Source: an uncultured bacterium
GTDB lineage: Bacteria > Patescibacteriota > Minisyncoccia > Moranbacterales > GWC2-37-73
NCBI GenBank assembly: GCA_903861715.1
Contig: CAIOVI010000030.1
Span: forward strand, 1 to 42,444
Length of the DNA: 42,444 nt
Direction of reading: 5' to 3'
Of the stretch, positions 18,378-28,296 are shown in pieces. Position numbers and translations under genes: made by a program. The notes below the pieces were generated by a model, which saw only the letters and a list, made by a program, of their open reading frames with translations, had not been told where the DNA came from and made no database searches. Positions within the stretch are counted from its first letter, which is position 1. Each line of letters starts with the position of its first letter.

Positions 18378-19094
18378 ATGGAATACAAATACACTGCAAT
18401 CATTTTGAACAAACGCAATGTGGGGGAAACGGATCGCATTTGCACGATGTATTCTCTTGAAGGTGGCAAAATAAAGTCAGTGGCCAAGGGCGTGCGCAAA
18501 CCGCAGGCGAAGTTGGCGGCTTCTTTGGAGAGCATCACGTTGGCTGATGTCACAATTGTGCGCAGTCGCGGATTGGGAAAAATCACGGGTTCGATTGTGG
18601 AAAACAATTTCACGGCCATCAAAAAAGATGAGCAATCCTTGCTGAATGTCTTTGCGGTTTTTCATTTGTTTGACAAGTTGGTTGATTTTGAAAATCCAGA
18701 CCAAAGGGTTTTCCAACTGCTGCAAAAATATCTCGAGAGCATGGAAAAATCTGTTGGTGGGGGAGATGAGCAAAAATATCTGATTTTTCGTTATGGCTTT
18801 ATGGTGAAATTGCTAGACGCGCTTGGTTATGCAATTGGAGTTGATGTTTGCGCTGCCTGCGGATCAGAGCTAACTCCAACCAGGATTGGTTTTTCTTCGC
18901 AGCAAGGCGGGGTTTTGTGTGAGCGGTGCATTGGGCAGGACAAAGATGCAATTTTGGTCAGTGTTAATGCGGTCAAAATGCTGCGACTTTTTTTGAAAAA
19001 TGACCTGCCAACTTTTGCAAAAATCCAAGCCTCCCGGCAGGATTTTGACAGCATGCGGTTGGCGGTGGATGATTTTCTGAGGTGGAACCTATAG
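18378..19094 (+). CDS. recO: DNA repair protein RecO
   Basis: YTAIILNKRNVGETDRICTMYSLEGGKIKSVAKGVRKPQAKLAASLE; CAACG...CERC zinc-binding region. Confidence 0.9.
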   Translation: MEYKYTAIILNKRNVGETDRICTMYSLEGGKIKSVAKGVRKPQAKLAASLESITLADVTIVRSRGLGKITGSIVENNFTAIKKDEQSLLNVFAVFHLFDKLVDFENPDQRVFQLLQKYLESMEKSVGGGDEQKYLIFRYGFMVKLLDALGYAIGVDVCAACGSELTPTRIGFSSQQGGVLCERCIGQDKDAILVSVNAVKMLRLFLKNDLPTFAKIQASRQDFDSMRLAVDDFLRWNL

Positions 19095-19196
19095 GGTTCA
19101 ACTTGTTATATTGTTACATCGTTACATAATTAAAGTGCCGACAGTGAAGGATAGAAAGAATAAAAAAGGCTATAATAAGGGACAAAATCTTCTATG

Positions 19197-19247
19197 ACGA
19201 TGGTATCGTATAGATTCTTGACAATTTATACGATACCATCGTATAAT
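19197..19247 (+). promoter_or_regulatory. Promoter bracketed by a perfect 16-bp inverted repeat (operator candidate)
   Basis: ACGATGGTATCGTATA (19197-19212) / TATACGATACCATCGT (19227-19242); TTGACA at 19218-19223 in the spacer; TATAAT at 19242-19247 (18-nt spacing). Confidence 0.85.
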
Positions 19248-19283
19248 AAGGTTGCTAGTGAATATCTCTAAAAAGCACGTCTT

Positions 19284-20462
19284 ATGGAGCAAATTTTATA
19301 TCGTTATAATCCCTGGTGGGAGGAGGAATATATGCCCGCTAGTTTTCTTGAGCGGAAGCATATCTTCGGAAATTTGAAGAATACCTTGGAAACAAGACAA
19401 GTTGTAATTCTGACTGGTCTTCGGCGGGTAGGAAAAACTACTTTAATGAAACAGCTCATTAACCATCTTATTGGTGAGCAAGGCATCGACCCCAAATTAG
19501 TTTTTTATGTGAGTCTTGATGATTATCTCTTGACTAGTAATACGATTATAGAAATTATCGAAGAATATCGAAAAATTAATCGAGTTTCTTTTTCGGAAAA
19601 AGTTTATTTATTTTTAGATGAGGTGACGCATCAGAAAGATTTTGAATTACAACTTAAAAATATTTATGATCAACAAAATGCTAAAGTATATGTTTCTTCT
19701 TCAAGCGCTTCAATTTTGAAAAGTAAAAAGTCATTTTTGACAGGGCGTAATGTAGTGATGGAAGTTTTACCTTTGGATTTTGAGGAATATTTAAATTTCA
19801 AGGGCATAAAAACTAAAAAAAGTGACAAGCAATTATTGGAAAAATATTTTGAAGATTTTATGCAAACTGGAGGGATGCCAGAATATGTCTTGACCGGTGA
19901 TGTTGAGTATTTGAAAGAGTTGATTGATGATGTTATTCAAAAAGACATTGCCGCTTTTTATGGAGTAAAGGATGTGCAAATTCTCAAGGATTTTTTTCTG
20001 CTTCTCATGGAGAGATCGGGCAAAATTTGCAGTATTAATAAAATAGCCAAAATTTTAGATATTTCTCCAGACTCAGCCAGACGGTATTTGCAAATGTTTG
20101 CTGATGCATATTTGATTTTTCTGGTTCCACGGTTTGGCAAGACTAACGAGCGTTTGCTCTCGGCCAAGAAAATCTATGCGGCTGATTTAGGCATGCGGGT
20201 TTATTTCACGGGTTTCCGTGATAAGGGGAGTTTGTTTGAAAATTATGTTTATTTGAAAATAAAAAAATGTAGTCCGTCATATGTGTATCAGGATGGCTTT
20301 GAGATAGATTTCTTGACCCAAGGCAAAACCCTTATTGAGGTTAAATATAATGCTCAGATGGGCGAGAAACAAAAAGAACTTTTTGATAAAATCGAAGTGA
20401 AGAAGAAAATAGTAATCGAAAATATTTTTGATTTAGAAAAAATAGATAAACTTGAAAAATGA
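19284..20462 (+). CDS. AAA ATPase with DUF4143-type C-terminus
   Basis: GLRRVGKTTLMKQLI Walker A, YLFLDEVT Walker B, TGGMPEYVL, YAADLGMRVYFTG, FENYVYLKIKK...EIDFL. Confidence 0.9.
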   Translation: MEQILYRYNPWWEEEYMPASFLERKHIFGNLKNTLETRQVVILTGLRRVGKTTLMKQLINHLIGEQGIDPKLVFYVSLDDYLLTSNTIIEIIEEYRKINRVSFSEKVYLFLDEVTHQKDFELQLKNIYDQQNAKVYVSSSSASILKSKKSFLTGRNVVMEVLPLDFEEYLNFKGIKTKKSDKQLLEKYFEDFMQTGGMPEYVLTGDVEYLKELIDDVIQKDIAAFYGVKDVQILKDFFLLLMERSGKICSINKIAKILDISPDSARRYLQMFADAYLIFLVPRFGKTNERLLSAKKIYAADLGMRVYFTGFRDKGSLFENYVYLKIKKCSPSYVYQDGFEIDFLTQGKTLIEVKYNAQMGEKQKELFDKIEVKKKIVIENIFDLEKIDKLEK

Positions 20463-20466
20463 ATCT

Positions 20467-21768
20467 ATGCGTACAAACATTGTGCATGAGGGGGCGGACG
20501 AACTGACATATGAAATTCGGGGAATAGTTCGGGTGGCTCAGCAATTGCAAAAACTGGGTGTGGAAATTGTTTGGGAAAATATTGGTGACCCAATTGCCAA
20601 AGGTGAAACAGTTCCCCAATGGATCAAAGATATTGTCGCCACTACGATGAGCGAGGATAAGTCTTTTGGCTATTCGCCGACCAAGGGTGTTGTCAGCGCA
20701 AGGGAATTTATTGCGGCCGAGCGTTTGCGCCAGTCGAATATTATTCTTAATCCTGAAGACATTCTTTTTTTCAACGGTTTGGGGGATGCAATTTCCAAGG
20801 TCTACACCTATCTGCGTCACAGCGCTCGCATCATAGGACCATGTCCAGCTTATCCAACTCATTCTTCAGCGGAGGCTGCGCATGCTGGGGCTCCGCATAT
20901 CAACTACACCCTTGATTATCAAAGAAATTGGTATCCAAATTTGGAAGACATTCGCAATAAAGTGAAATACAATCCCTTGGTGGCTGGAATTTTGATTATC
21001 AATCCTGATAATCCAACAGGGATGGTCTATCCAAAAAGAGTTCTGGAGGAAATTGTTTCAATTGCCAGAGAGTATGGACTATTTTTGATTGCTGATGAAA
21101 CTTATGCGCAACTTTCCTATGGCCGGGAAAAAATGACGCCGCTTTATGAAGTGCTTGGCAGTGATGTGCCGGCGATTGTGATGCGCGGACTTTCCAAAGA
21201 AGTTCCTTGGCCAGGCTCACGTTGCGGTTGGATTGAAATATACAACAAAGATAAGGATCCGATGTTTGCTCGTTATGCCAAGACTTTGGTGGATGCCAAA
21301 ATGTTGGAAGTTTGTTCCACGACTTTGCCGCAATTGGCTTTGCCAAAAATCATGAGCGACCAGCGTTTTGCTGGACATGTGCAAGCGCGGGCTGAAAATT
21401 ATCGCAAAAAAGCGGACATTGCGAGAGCTATTTTTTCTGGCCTTCATGGCGTGATGGCGCCTTGTCCAGAAAGTTCTTTTTATTATTCCGTCGTTTTTGA
21501 AGAGGGCGTTTTGAATGGTGAGCAATCTTTGCCGATTTCCGATCAAGCCGTTAAAGAATTTATTGAAAAAGAAGTTGAGAATGTTTCGCCGGACAAAAGA
21601 TTTGTCTTGTATTTGATGGCAGCCACGGGAGTTTGTGTGGTGCCACTTTCTGGGTTTAACACTGATTTGCCAGGTTTTCGCATGACTCTGTTGGAACCTG
21701 ATGAAAAAAAATTCAAGCAAACCGTGGATAAAATCGCCGAGGCGATTCGAAGTTATGTTAAATGTTAA
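20467..21768 (+). CDS. PLP-dependent aminotransferase class I/II
   Basis: INPDNPTGMVYPKRVLEEIVSIAREYGLFLIADETYAQL, RGLSKEVPWPGSRCGW. Confidence 0.88.
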   Translation: MRTNIVHEGADELTYEIRGIVRVAQQLQKLGVEIVWENIGDPIAKGETVPQWIKDIVATTMSEDKSFGYSPTKGVVSAREFIAAERLRQSNIILNPEDILFFNGLGDAISKVYTYLRHSARIIGPCPAYPTHSSAEAAHAGAPHINYTLDYQRNWYPNLEDIRNKVKYNPLVAGILIINPDNPTGMVYPKRVLEEIVSIAREYGLFLIADETYAQLSYGREKMTPLYEVLGSDVPAIVMRGLSKEVPWPGSRCGWIEIYNKDKDPMFARYAKTLVDAKMLEVCSTTLPQLALPKIMSDQRFAGHVQARAENYRKKADIARAIFSGLHGVMAPCPESSFYYSVVFEEGVLNGEQSLPISDQAVKEFIEKEVENVSPDKRFVLYLMAATGVCVVPLSGFNTDLPGFRMTLLEPDEKKFKQTVDKIAEAIRSYVKC

Positions 21769-21905
21769 AAATAATCAATAGCTGTTTTTTGTTTTTACTT
21801 ACCGTCGGCATATTTCTTGTCAGCTGCTGATTGCTGGTTGCCGGTTACTTTTTTTTGGGTTGTTTGTCTTTTTGTGGTATACTAAAATTAAATACAAAAT
21901 TAAAA

Positions 21906-22000
21906 ATCATTTCCCCTCAGCTGTCCCTGATAACAAGGACACCTTCTCTTTGCCTACCAGCGGGCAGACTAAAAGGAGAAGGAAGCGGGGTAACTTCCTA
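21906..22000 (+). repeat. Palindromic repeat (GTCC/GGAC, CCTTCTC/GAGAAGG) upstream of the surface-protein gene
   Basis: CCCCTCAGCTGTCCctgataacaaGGACACCTTCTC...AGGAGAAGGAAGCGGGG; shares CCTTCTCn...GGAGAAGG with the argS insert. Confidence 0.65.
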
Positions 22001-22015
22001 TTAAAAATAAAAACT

Positions 22016-23923
22016 ATGTCACTTGATGATTTGAATAAAGATTTATATCGCTTTGAGGGGGAGCCAAATTCTTTGCCTGAGCATGAAAAAAGTCAATTTG
22101 ATCCCACACTTGGCAATGTCGCCGCTAGCCCTTTTGATGAAAAAGTTCAGTGGGAAAAGGCCAAGCGAGAGCTGAATCCTTTTCAAAAAAGAGTTTTGAA
22201 GATTACTGGCGTGGTTTTGTTGGTGGTTATTTTGGTTGCAGGCGGCTTTATTTATGCAGCCTGGTGGCAGAAAAATGCTTTTCACCAGGACAGGGTTACT
22301 ATTTCTTTCGAAGGTCCCAGTTCAGCTGACAGCACTCAAACGGTAAAATACATTGTTCACTACAAAAATGATAATCAAGTTACGCTCAAAAATTCAGAAA
22401 TCCAACTGACTTACGCCGAAAACTTTCAGCCCATCGATAATGTCAATTTGAAATTTGTCAGTCCGACTTCTAGTCGCATTTTTGTGGGTGATATCAAGCC
22501 CAAAAGTGAAGGTTCGGTTGAAGTCAAGGGCATTTTTTATGCTCCCAAGGACGCCCCAGTTTATTTGCACGGAGCGATAAATTTCACTCCTTCAAACGGA
22601 AAAGTTCAGCTTTCCATGGAAACACAAATTAGTGTCAACATCGCAACTGCGCCAGTGCTTTTGGATGTCAGTGGTCCAGCTCAAGCAACTGATGGTGACA
22701 AAATTAGCTATGTGATTGATTACAAAAATTTGGACGTTAGGCGTTTGAGCAATTTGCAAATTCGCATTGAGCTTCCTGAAGGTTTTCAACTTATTGATGC
22801 GCAGCCGACCGCTTCGCAAAATGGAACTGCTTGGACAATTGGAGATCTTGATTCCAATCAAGGCGGAAAAATAAAAATCAATGGCACTATTAGTGGCGGA
22901 GACGGTCAAACCAAGAAACTTGTTGTTTCCTTGGGACAATCTCAAGACAATGGACAACTGGCACTTTACAATAAGCGAGAAGTGAATTTGAAAATTGTGG
23001 CGCCAATTTTGACAGTGACTCAATCGCTCGACGGAGCTAGTAAGGAAACTATCAGCGCTGGTGATGTGCTGAAATATATTGTTAAATATCACAACACTGG
23101 CACGATTGGCTTGCGTAATGCGATAGTGACGGTTGAATTGCAAGGAAAAATTTTAGATTTTTCAAAAATTACAGTTGAAAAAGGTTCTTTTGATGGAACA
23201 AAAAACATTATAACCTGGAAAGCTTCTGATATTCCAGCCTTGGCTAACATCAATCCAAACGACAGTGGGGAAGTGCTTTTCTCAATTCCAGTCAAGGCAA
23301 TCATCCCAATTGCCAATGAAAATGACAAAAATTTTGTTGCCACCACCGTTGCCAAAATTGATAGTCCAGATATCCCAACCCCAGTTGACTCCAATAAAAT
23401 AATTGGCAGTAACACTCTCGAACTGAAATTGACTTCAAAGGTTTTGCTTAGCACCCTTGGATATTTTACTGACGCTCAATTGAAAAATTCTGGGCCAATT
23501 CCCATTCAAGTCGGCAAAGAAACGCTGCTTGCCATTCATTGGTCGCTGGTCAACATTTCCAATGATTTGGTTGGTGGAAAAGTTGTGTCATCTTTGCCAA
23601 CGGGAGTGCGTTGGACTGGCATGACCTATCCTAGTAATGAAAAAATTTCTTATAATTCTCAGACCAATCAATTGAACTGGGATCTTGGCAATGTCAAGGC
23701 TGGTTTGGGCGCGAGCGTGCCTGCGCGAGAAGTTGAATTTCAAGTTGGCATCACGCCGCAAGTAAATCAAGTTGGGCAAGCAGTGAAATTGCTGAACAAA
23801 TCAGTTTTCACTGCAAACGACACCTTCATTGGCAAAGCAGTGACAGTTGAGAGTGGAGAAAAGGACACCCAATTGAGCGAAGACAAAACTGTTGGTTATG
23901 CAGGAGGAAAAGTAGCACCGTAA
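22016..23923 (+). CDS. Single-pass surface protein with DUF11/Ig-like repeats
   Basis: Cytosolic N-terminus, TM helix VLKITGVVLLVVILVAGGFIYAAWW, repeated DxxxYxIxYxNxG..xLxNxxxxxELP-type domains; start likely ATG 22016. Confidence 0.75.
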   Translation: MSLDDLNKDLYRFEGEPNSLPEHEKSQFDPTLGNVAASPFDEKVQWEKAKRELNPFQKRVLKITGVVLLVVILVAGGFIYAAWWQKNAFHQDRVTISFEGPSSADSTQTVKYIVHYKNDNQVTLKNSEIQLTYAENFQPIDNVNLKFVSPTSSRIFVGDIKPKSEGSVEVKGIFYAPKDAPVYLHGAINFTPSNGKVQLSMETQISVNIATAPVLLDVSGPAQATDGDKISYVIDYKNLDVRRLSNLQIRIELPEGFQLIDAQPTASQNGTAWTIGDLDSNQGGKIKINGTISGGDGQTKKLVVSLGQSQDNGQLALYNKREVNLKIVAPILTVTQSLDGASKETISAGDVLKYIVKYHNTGTIGLRNAIVTVELQGKILDFSKITVEKGSFDGTKNIITWKASDIPALANINPNDSGEVLFSIPVKAIIPIANENDKNFVATTVAKIDSPDIPTPVDSNKIIGSNTLELKLTSKVLLSTLGYFTDAQLKNSGPIPIQVGKETLLAIHWSLVNISNDLVGGKVVSSLPTGVRWTGMTYPSNEKISYNSQTNQLNWDLGNVKAGLGASVPAREVEFQVGITPQVNQVGQAVKLLNKSVFTANDTFIGKAVTVESGEKDTQLSEDKTVGYAGGKVAP

Positions 23924-24049
23924 AATCACATAAACATATAAACATAAAAACAGGGGAGCGGTTAGTTATTAGACTATCTAATTATTATATAATCTAACCG
24001 TCTAATCATTTAAGCACTTAAACATTTAATCATGTAAACAATGTAAACA

Positions 24050-24108
24050 ATGCTTGTATGATTACATGCTTGTATGATTTTATGATTGTATGTTTAAATG
24101 AGGCTATG
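24050..24108 (+). repeat. 8-bp ATG-octamer array ending at the tgt start codon
   Basis: ATG at 24050, 24058, 24066, 24074, 24082, 24090, 24098, 24106, exactly 8 nt apart. Confidence 0.9.
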
Positions 24109-25353
24109 ACTTTTGAATTGATCAAAAAACAAAATGAGCAGCGAGTGGGAAAGCTGCACACCAAAAGCGGAGTAATCAACACTCCGTTTTTTATGCCTAT
24201 TGCAACCAAAGGGGCGGTGAAAAACATTTCGCCAGATGATTTGGAAAAAATGGGCGCTGAAATTGTGCTGGGCAACACTTATCATCTTTGGCTGCGTCCT
24301 GGCGATGAACTTATCGCCAGAGCTGGTGGCCTTCACAAGTTCATGCATTGGCCAAAACCAATTTTGACAGATTCGGGCGGGTATCAAGTTTTTTCCCTGG
24401 GAGCCAGAGCCAAAGAAAAATATGGCACTAGCGGGGTGAAAATTTCCGAAGAGGGAGTGAAATTCGTCGATCCGATTGATGGCAAAAAATATTTCATGTC
24501 GCCCGAAAAATCAATCGAAATTCAGCTCAATCTTGATTCCGACATGATCATGGTGTTGGATGAATGCCCGCCCTTTCCTTGCTCACACACGCAAGCGAAA
24601 AAATCAATGGAATTGACTTTGCGTTGGGCCAAGCGTTGCTATGAATATTTTCATGAAAGAATCAAACAAGACTGCGAAAAATATAAAAATGGCAGACCGC
24701 TGTTGTTTTGTATTGTGCAGGGCAGTGTTTATGAAGACTTGCGAAAGGAATGCGCTCAAAGATTAATTGAGATTGGTTTTTCCACCCAAGGCGGACCGGC
24801 CTCGGGCTGGGATGGCTACGCAATTGGCGGAGTTGCGGTTGGCGAACCTCGCAAGCATCTTTATGAAATTTTGGACTGGGTGGTGCCACTTTTGCCAGAG
24901 GATAAACCTCGCTATTTGATGGGGTTGGGCAGGCCAGAAGAGCTCGTGGCCGCCGTGACCGCCGGCATGGATATGTTTGACTGCGTGATTCCAACGCGCG
25001 AAGGCAGACATGGCCGTTTGTTTATCTGGAATAAACAAACGAAATTTGAAATTAATAAACAAAATCAAAATTATAAAAATAACTTATTAGATGAATCTCA
25101 AAAGGCTCCATGTTTCATGATCCATGATTTGTCTGAATCTTTTTATGAAACCATCAACATTGCCAATGAAAAATTTAAAGAAGATTTTGCTCCGATTGAA
25201 GGTGATTGCCAATGTGAAACTTGTCAGCAATTTTCGCGCGCCTATTTGCATCATTTGCTCAAAACCAATGAGCCGCTTTATTTGAAGCTAGCTTCAGTGC
25301 ACAATTTGCATTTCTACCTTTCCTTAATGAGATTATTTCAGAAAAACGATTAA
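24106..25353 (+). CDS. tgt: Queuine/archaeosine-type tRNA-guanine transglycosylase
   Basis: INTPFFMPIATKGAVKNISPDDLEKMGAEIVLGNTYHLWLRPG, LTDSGGYQVFSL, CxCxxC (CQCETCQQFSRAYLHHL). Confidence 0.95.
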   Translation: MTFELIKKQNEQRVGKLHTKSGVINTPFFMPIATKGAVKNISPDDLEKMGAEIVLGNTYHLWLRPGDELIARAGGLHKFMHWPKPILTDSGGYQVFSLGARAKEKYGTSGVKISEEGVKFVDPIDGKKYFMSPEKSIEIQLNLDSDMIMVLDECPPFPCSHTQAKKSMELTLRWAKRCYEYFHERIKQDCEKYKNGRPLLFCIVQGSVYEDLRKECAQRLIEIGFSTQGGPASGWDGYAIGGVAVGEPRKHLYEILDWVVPLLPEDKPRYLMGLGRPEELVAAVTAGMDMFDCVIPTREGRHGRLFIWNKQTKFEINKQNQNYKNNLLDESQKAPCFMIHDLSESFYETINIANEKFKEDFAPIEGDCQCETCQQFSRAYLHHLLKTNEPLYLKLASVHNLHFYLSLMRLFQKND

Positions 25354-25446
25354 GTTTCTCTATGCAATATTCGGAAACATGTGCTATAATAAAAACATCA
25401 AATATTCATTTCAGAAGAAGATCAAATAAAAAAATAAAACAAAAAA

Positions 25447-26769
25447 ATGTCAGAGTTGTGTATTAAAGTTGACCAATTGCGGGTCATCTATAATCAGGGC
25501 AAATCGAATGAAGTTCGTTCACTCGATGGAGTTAGCGTCGAGATATATTCAGAAGAATATATCATTATTTATGGTCCTTCTGGTTGTGGAAAATCAACTT
25601 TGCTTTACGGAATTTCAGGTTTGCAAGCTCCTACTTATGGAGACGTGGTTGTCTATGGCAAAAATCTCGCTAAGATGACAAAGAAAGAAAAAGTTCAATT
25701 TCACCAAACTAGCATTGGGATGGTTTTTCAGGCTTTTTATTTGATTGACACTTTGACGGTGCTGGACAACGTTTGTTTGCCAAAAGTTTTTCGTGGAGAA
25801 AGTTTGAGTGAACGTCGTGAGGCGGCCATGAAGTTGCTCCAACGTTTTGGAATCAACACTCAAGCGGACAGATTTCCAAGTCAACTTTCAGGTGGTCAGA
25901 AGCAAAGGGTTTCAATCGCTCGAGCCTTGGTCAATAATCCCCAAATAATTTTGGCCGACGAACCAGTGGGAAATTTGGACAGTGAATCAGCCCAAAATGT
26001 GCTGGATATTTTTAAGGAAATTAACGAAGTAGACAAAAAAACTTTGATTTTGGTGACCCATAATCCAGAGCATTTGGTTTATGCGGATAGAGTCATTCAC
26101 ATGAAAGATGGCAAAAAAGTCAGGGAAGACATCAATAAAGACAAGCGTCCAATGGAGGCCATCAAAAAGGCCGAAGGCGTTGAAGCTCCAGAGCAAATCT
26201 CAGCAGAACTTAAGTTGCTTATGCGAACTTTCAAAGATTTGTCTTTGAAACAGATTGGAGTGCTGCTCGTTCCCTTCAAGGCCAAACAATTGATGACGCA
26301 TATTCTCTCGCAATTGACTGACGAGCAGATTTCTTCAGGAGAAAATTTGTTGAAAGAATTTTTGTTTGAAAACATCAATGATGAAGATTTGAAATCAAAA
26401 CTTGACCTGGAAATGGACAAAGGTGGGGCTGGTTGGAACAAAGTGCGAGCCGTTTCTTTTGCTGACAGAGCTCAAGAAATTATCAATAGCGCCAGAATGA
26501 TCAATCAAGACAGCGAAGCAGGCTTGATTGCAGTGGCCGACCATTTGATTCGAGTTTGCCATCTTAAATTGGACAGTGAAACCTTGCTGCGCTTTCGTTC
26601 GTTTTTGAAGATGAGAATTGAAAACAAGATTGACAGATTTGGTTTGCAACAAAGATTGGATGTTTCCAAGAAATTAGGGGGAGCTGGGCTTTATAAGGGC
26701 ACAGCCGAAAGAGTTGTTCGGGAAATGGAAATGATTATGCTTATGAGTTACTCAGCGGAAACCCATTAA
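25447..26769 (+). CDS. MacB/LolD-type ABC transporter ATP-binding protein with a long C-terminal extension
   Basis: GPSGCGKSTLLYGISGL, LSGGQKQRVSIARALVNNPQIILADEPVGNLDS. Confidence 0.93.
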   Translation: MSELCIKVDQLRVIYNQGKSNEVRSLDGVSVEIYSEEYIIIYGPSGCGKSTLLYGISGLQAPTYGDVVVYGKNLAKMTKKEKVQFHQTSIGMVFQAFYLIDTLTVLDNVCLPKVFRGESLSERREAAMKLLQRFGINTQADRFPSQLSGGQKQRVSIARALVNNPQIILADEPVGNLDSESAQNVLDIFKEINEVDKKTLILVTHNPEHLVYADRVIHMKDGKKVREDINKDKRPMEAIKKAEGVEAPEQISAELKLLMRTFKDLSLKQIGVLLVPFKAKQLMTHILSQLTDEQISSGENLLKEFLFENINDEDLKSKLDLEMDKGGAGWNKVRAVSFADRAQEIINSARMINQDSEAGLIAVADHLIRVCHLKLDSETLLRFRSFLKMRIENKIDRFGLQQRLDVSKKLGGAGLYKGTAERVVREMEMIMLMSYSAETH

Positions 26770-26781
26770 AACAAAAAAACA

Positions 26782-28002
26782 ATGAAATTCATAGATTTAT
26801 TCAATTTATCAACCAGAATGTTCAAGGCGAGAACTTCTCGCACGCTTTTGACCGTGCTTGGCATGAGTATCGGTATCGCCGCTATTTTGTTTTTAGTTTC
26901 GCTGGGTTATGGCTTGCAAAAAACTTTGCTCGAACGCATCACCACTTCTGACTCAATTTTAACCTTGGATGTTTCGGAGGCAAAATCTGGGGCAACGGCG
27001 CTCAATCGAGATGCGATCAAAGCAATTGAAGCTTTGCCTGGAGTGGAAGAAGTTAGTCCTGCTTTTCAAGTGACCACCCAAGGTCACATGGACGGTCTCT
27101 CGGCTGATTTAATGACGCTTGGTTCAAAAGCTTCCTTTTTGAAATTGGGAGGGGTCAAGCCCTTGATGGGAACATTGCTTTCCGACGGCAATGAAAATGG
27201 CATCGTGATTAGCTCAGCCATTGCTCAAGTTTTCGGCAAAGCTCCTGAGGAAATGCTAGGCAAAGAAATAACCTTTTCATTTTTTGTGCCTGTGGCGAGT
27301 GACTCAACAGCGCCAACCATTCAAGATCAAGCTCAGACAAATTTGACTCGAATTAACAGTGACAAAAAATTCACTGTCATCGGAGTGGTCGATGGACAGG
27401 ACAACGTTGTCTATCTAAATGCGCTGGCTCTGGCAAATCTTAATATTGATAGGTATGGCCAAGCTAAAGTTAAATGTCTGACTAGTGCTGGAATGACTGC
27501 AGTCAGGGACAAAATTTTGGGTCTAGGCTTGCTGGTGTCTTCGCTTTCCGAAACAGTTGATCAGGCTAATCAGATTTTTCGAGTGGTGCAACTCATTCTG
27601 ATGCTTTTTGGCGTCATTGCTTTGGTTGTTTCTGCCATCGGAATGTTCAACACCATGACCATCACTTTGTTGGAAAGAACTGAGGAAATCGGCATCATGA
27701 AATCAATTGGCGCTTCGGACTGGGGAATTTCGGTGATGTTCTTCATGGAATCGGCCATCATGGGATTTTTGGGCGGGATTGCTGGAGTTTTGATTGGTTG
27801 GGGCGGCGGAGTTTTCTTCAACTTTGCTATCAATATTATTGCCACTCGTTTTGGCGGACAAAGTGTTAGCTTGTTTTATAGTCCGCTTTGGTTCGTGCTT
27901 TCTATCATTGCCTTTTCAACTTTCGTGGGCTTTCTCACTGGTTTCGTGCCTGCCCGCCGGGCCAGCAAGATTGATCCGTTGGATGCGCTTCGGTATAAAT
28001 AG
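26782..28002 (+). CDS. MacB/FtsX-like ABC transporter permease
   Basis: RTLLTVLGMSIGIAAILFLVSLGYGLQ; C-terminal FxxxxIGxMKSIGAS and PARRASKIDPLDALRYK. Confidence 0.92.
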   Translation: MKFIDLFNLSTRMFKARTSRTLLTVLGMSIGIAAILFLVSLGYGLQKTLLERITTSDSILTLDVSEAKSGATALNRDAIKAIEALPGVEEVSPAFQVTTQGHMDGLSADLMTLGSKASFLKLGGVKPLMGTLLSDGNENGIVISSAIAQVFGKAPEEMLGKEITFSFFVPVASDSTAPTIQDQAQTNLTRINSDKKFTVIGVVDGQDNVVYLNALALANLNIDRYGQAKVKCLTSAGMTAVRDKILGLGLLVSSLSETVDQANQIFRVVQLILMLFGVIALVVSAIGMFNTMTITLLERTEEIGIMKSIGASDWGISVMFFMESAIMGFLGGIAGVLIGWGGGVFFNFAINIIATRFGGQSVSLFYSPLWFVLSIIAFSTFVGFLTGFVPARRASKIDPLDALRYK

Positions 28003-28205
28003 AAAATTGTTGTCATTCTTTGTTTTGTTTTTTTTTGAATTGGTGAAAATATTAACGATAATAATTTGAAATTTTAAATTTGAAATTTGAAGTGAAATTG
28101 AAATGATTAAATTTTAAAATTTTTTCATTTAAAATTGATTAAAAATTTAAAATTTCAAATTAAAAATTGAGACAGGGCATCTTAGGTTGCTCTGTTTTGT
28201 TTTAA

Positions 28206-28296
28206 ATGTTTAAATGTTTAAATGCTTAAATGCTTGTATGCTTAAATGACTCCCTGTTTGCATGTTTATATGGTTATATGTTTAAATGTTTATATG
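28206..28296 (+). repeat. 8-bp ATG-octamer array ending at the folD start codon
   Basis: ATG at 28206, 14, 22, 30, 38, 46, (CTG at 54), 62, 70, 78, 86, 94. Confidence 0.9.

Noticed and set aside
21860-22015. N-terminal extension of the surface protein (MFVFLWYTKIKYK...)
   Set aside because: Encoded by a palindromic intergenic repeat; ATG 22016 is the natural start.
24058-24105. MITCLYDFMIVCLNEA extension of Tgt (and similar MTPCLHVYMVICLNVY of FolD, MLVCLHDY of the NRAMP protein)
   Set aside because: Translation of the octamer arrays; conserved protein sequence begins at the last ATG of each array.
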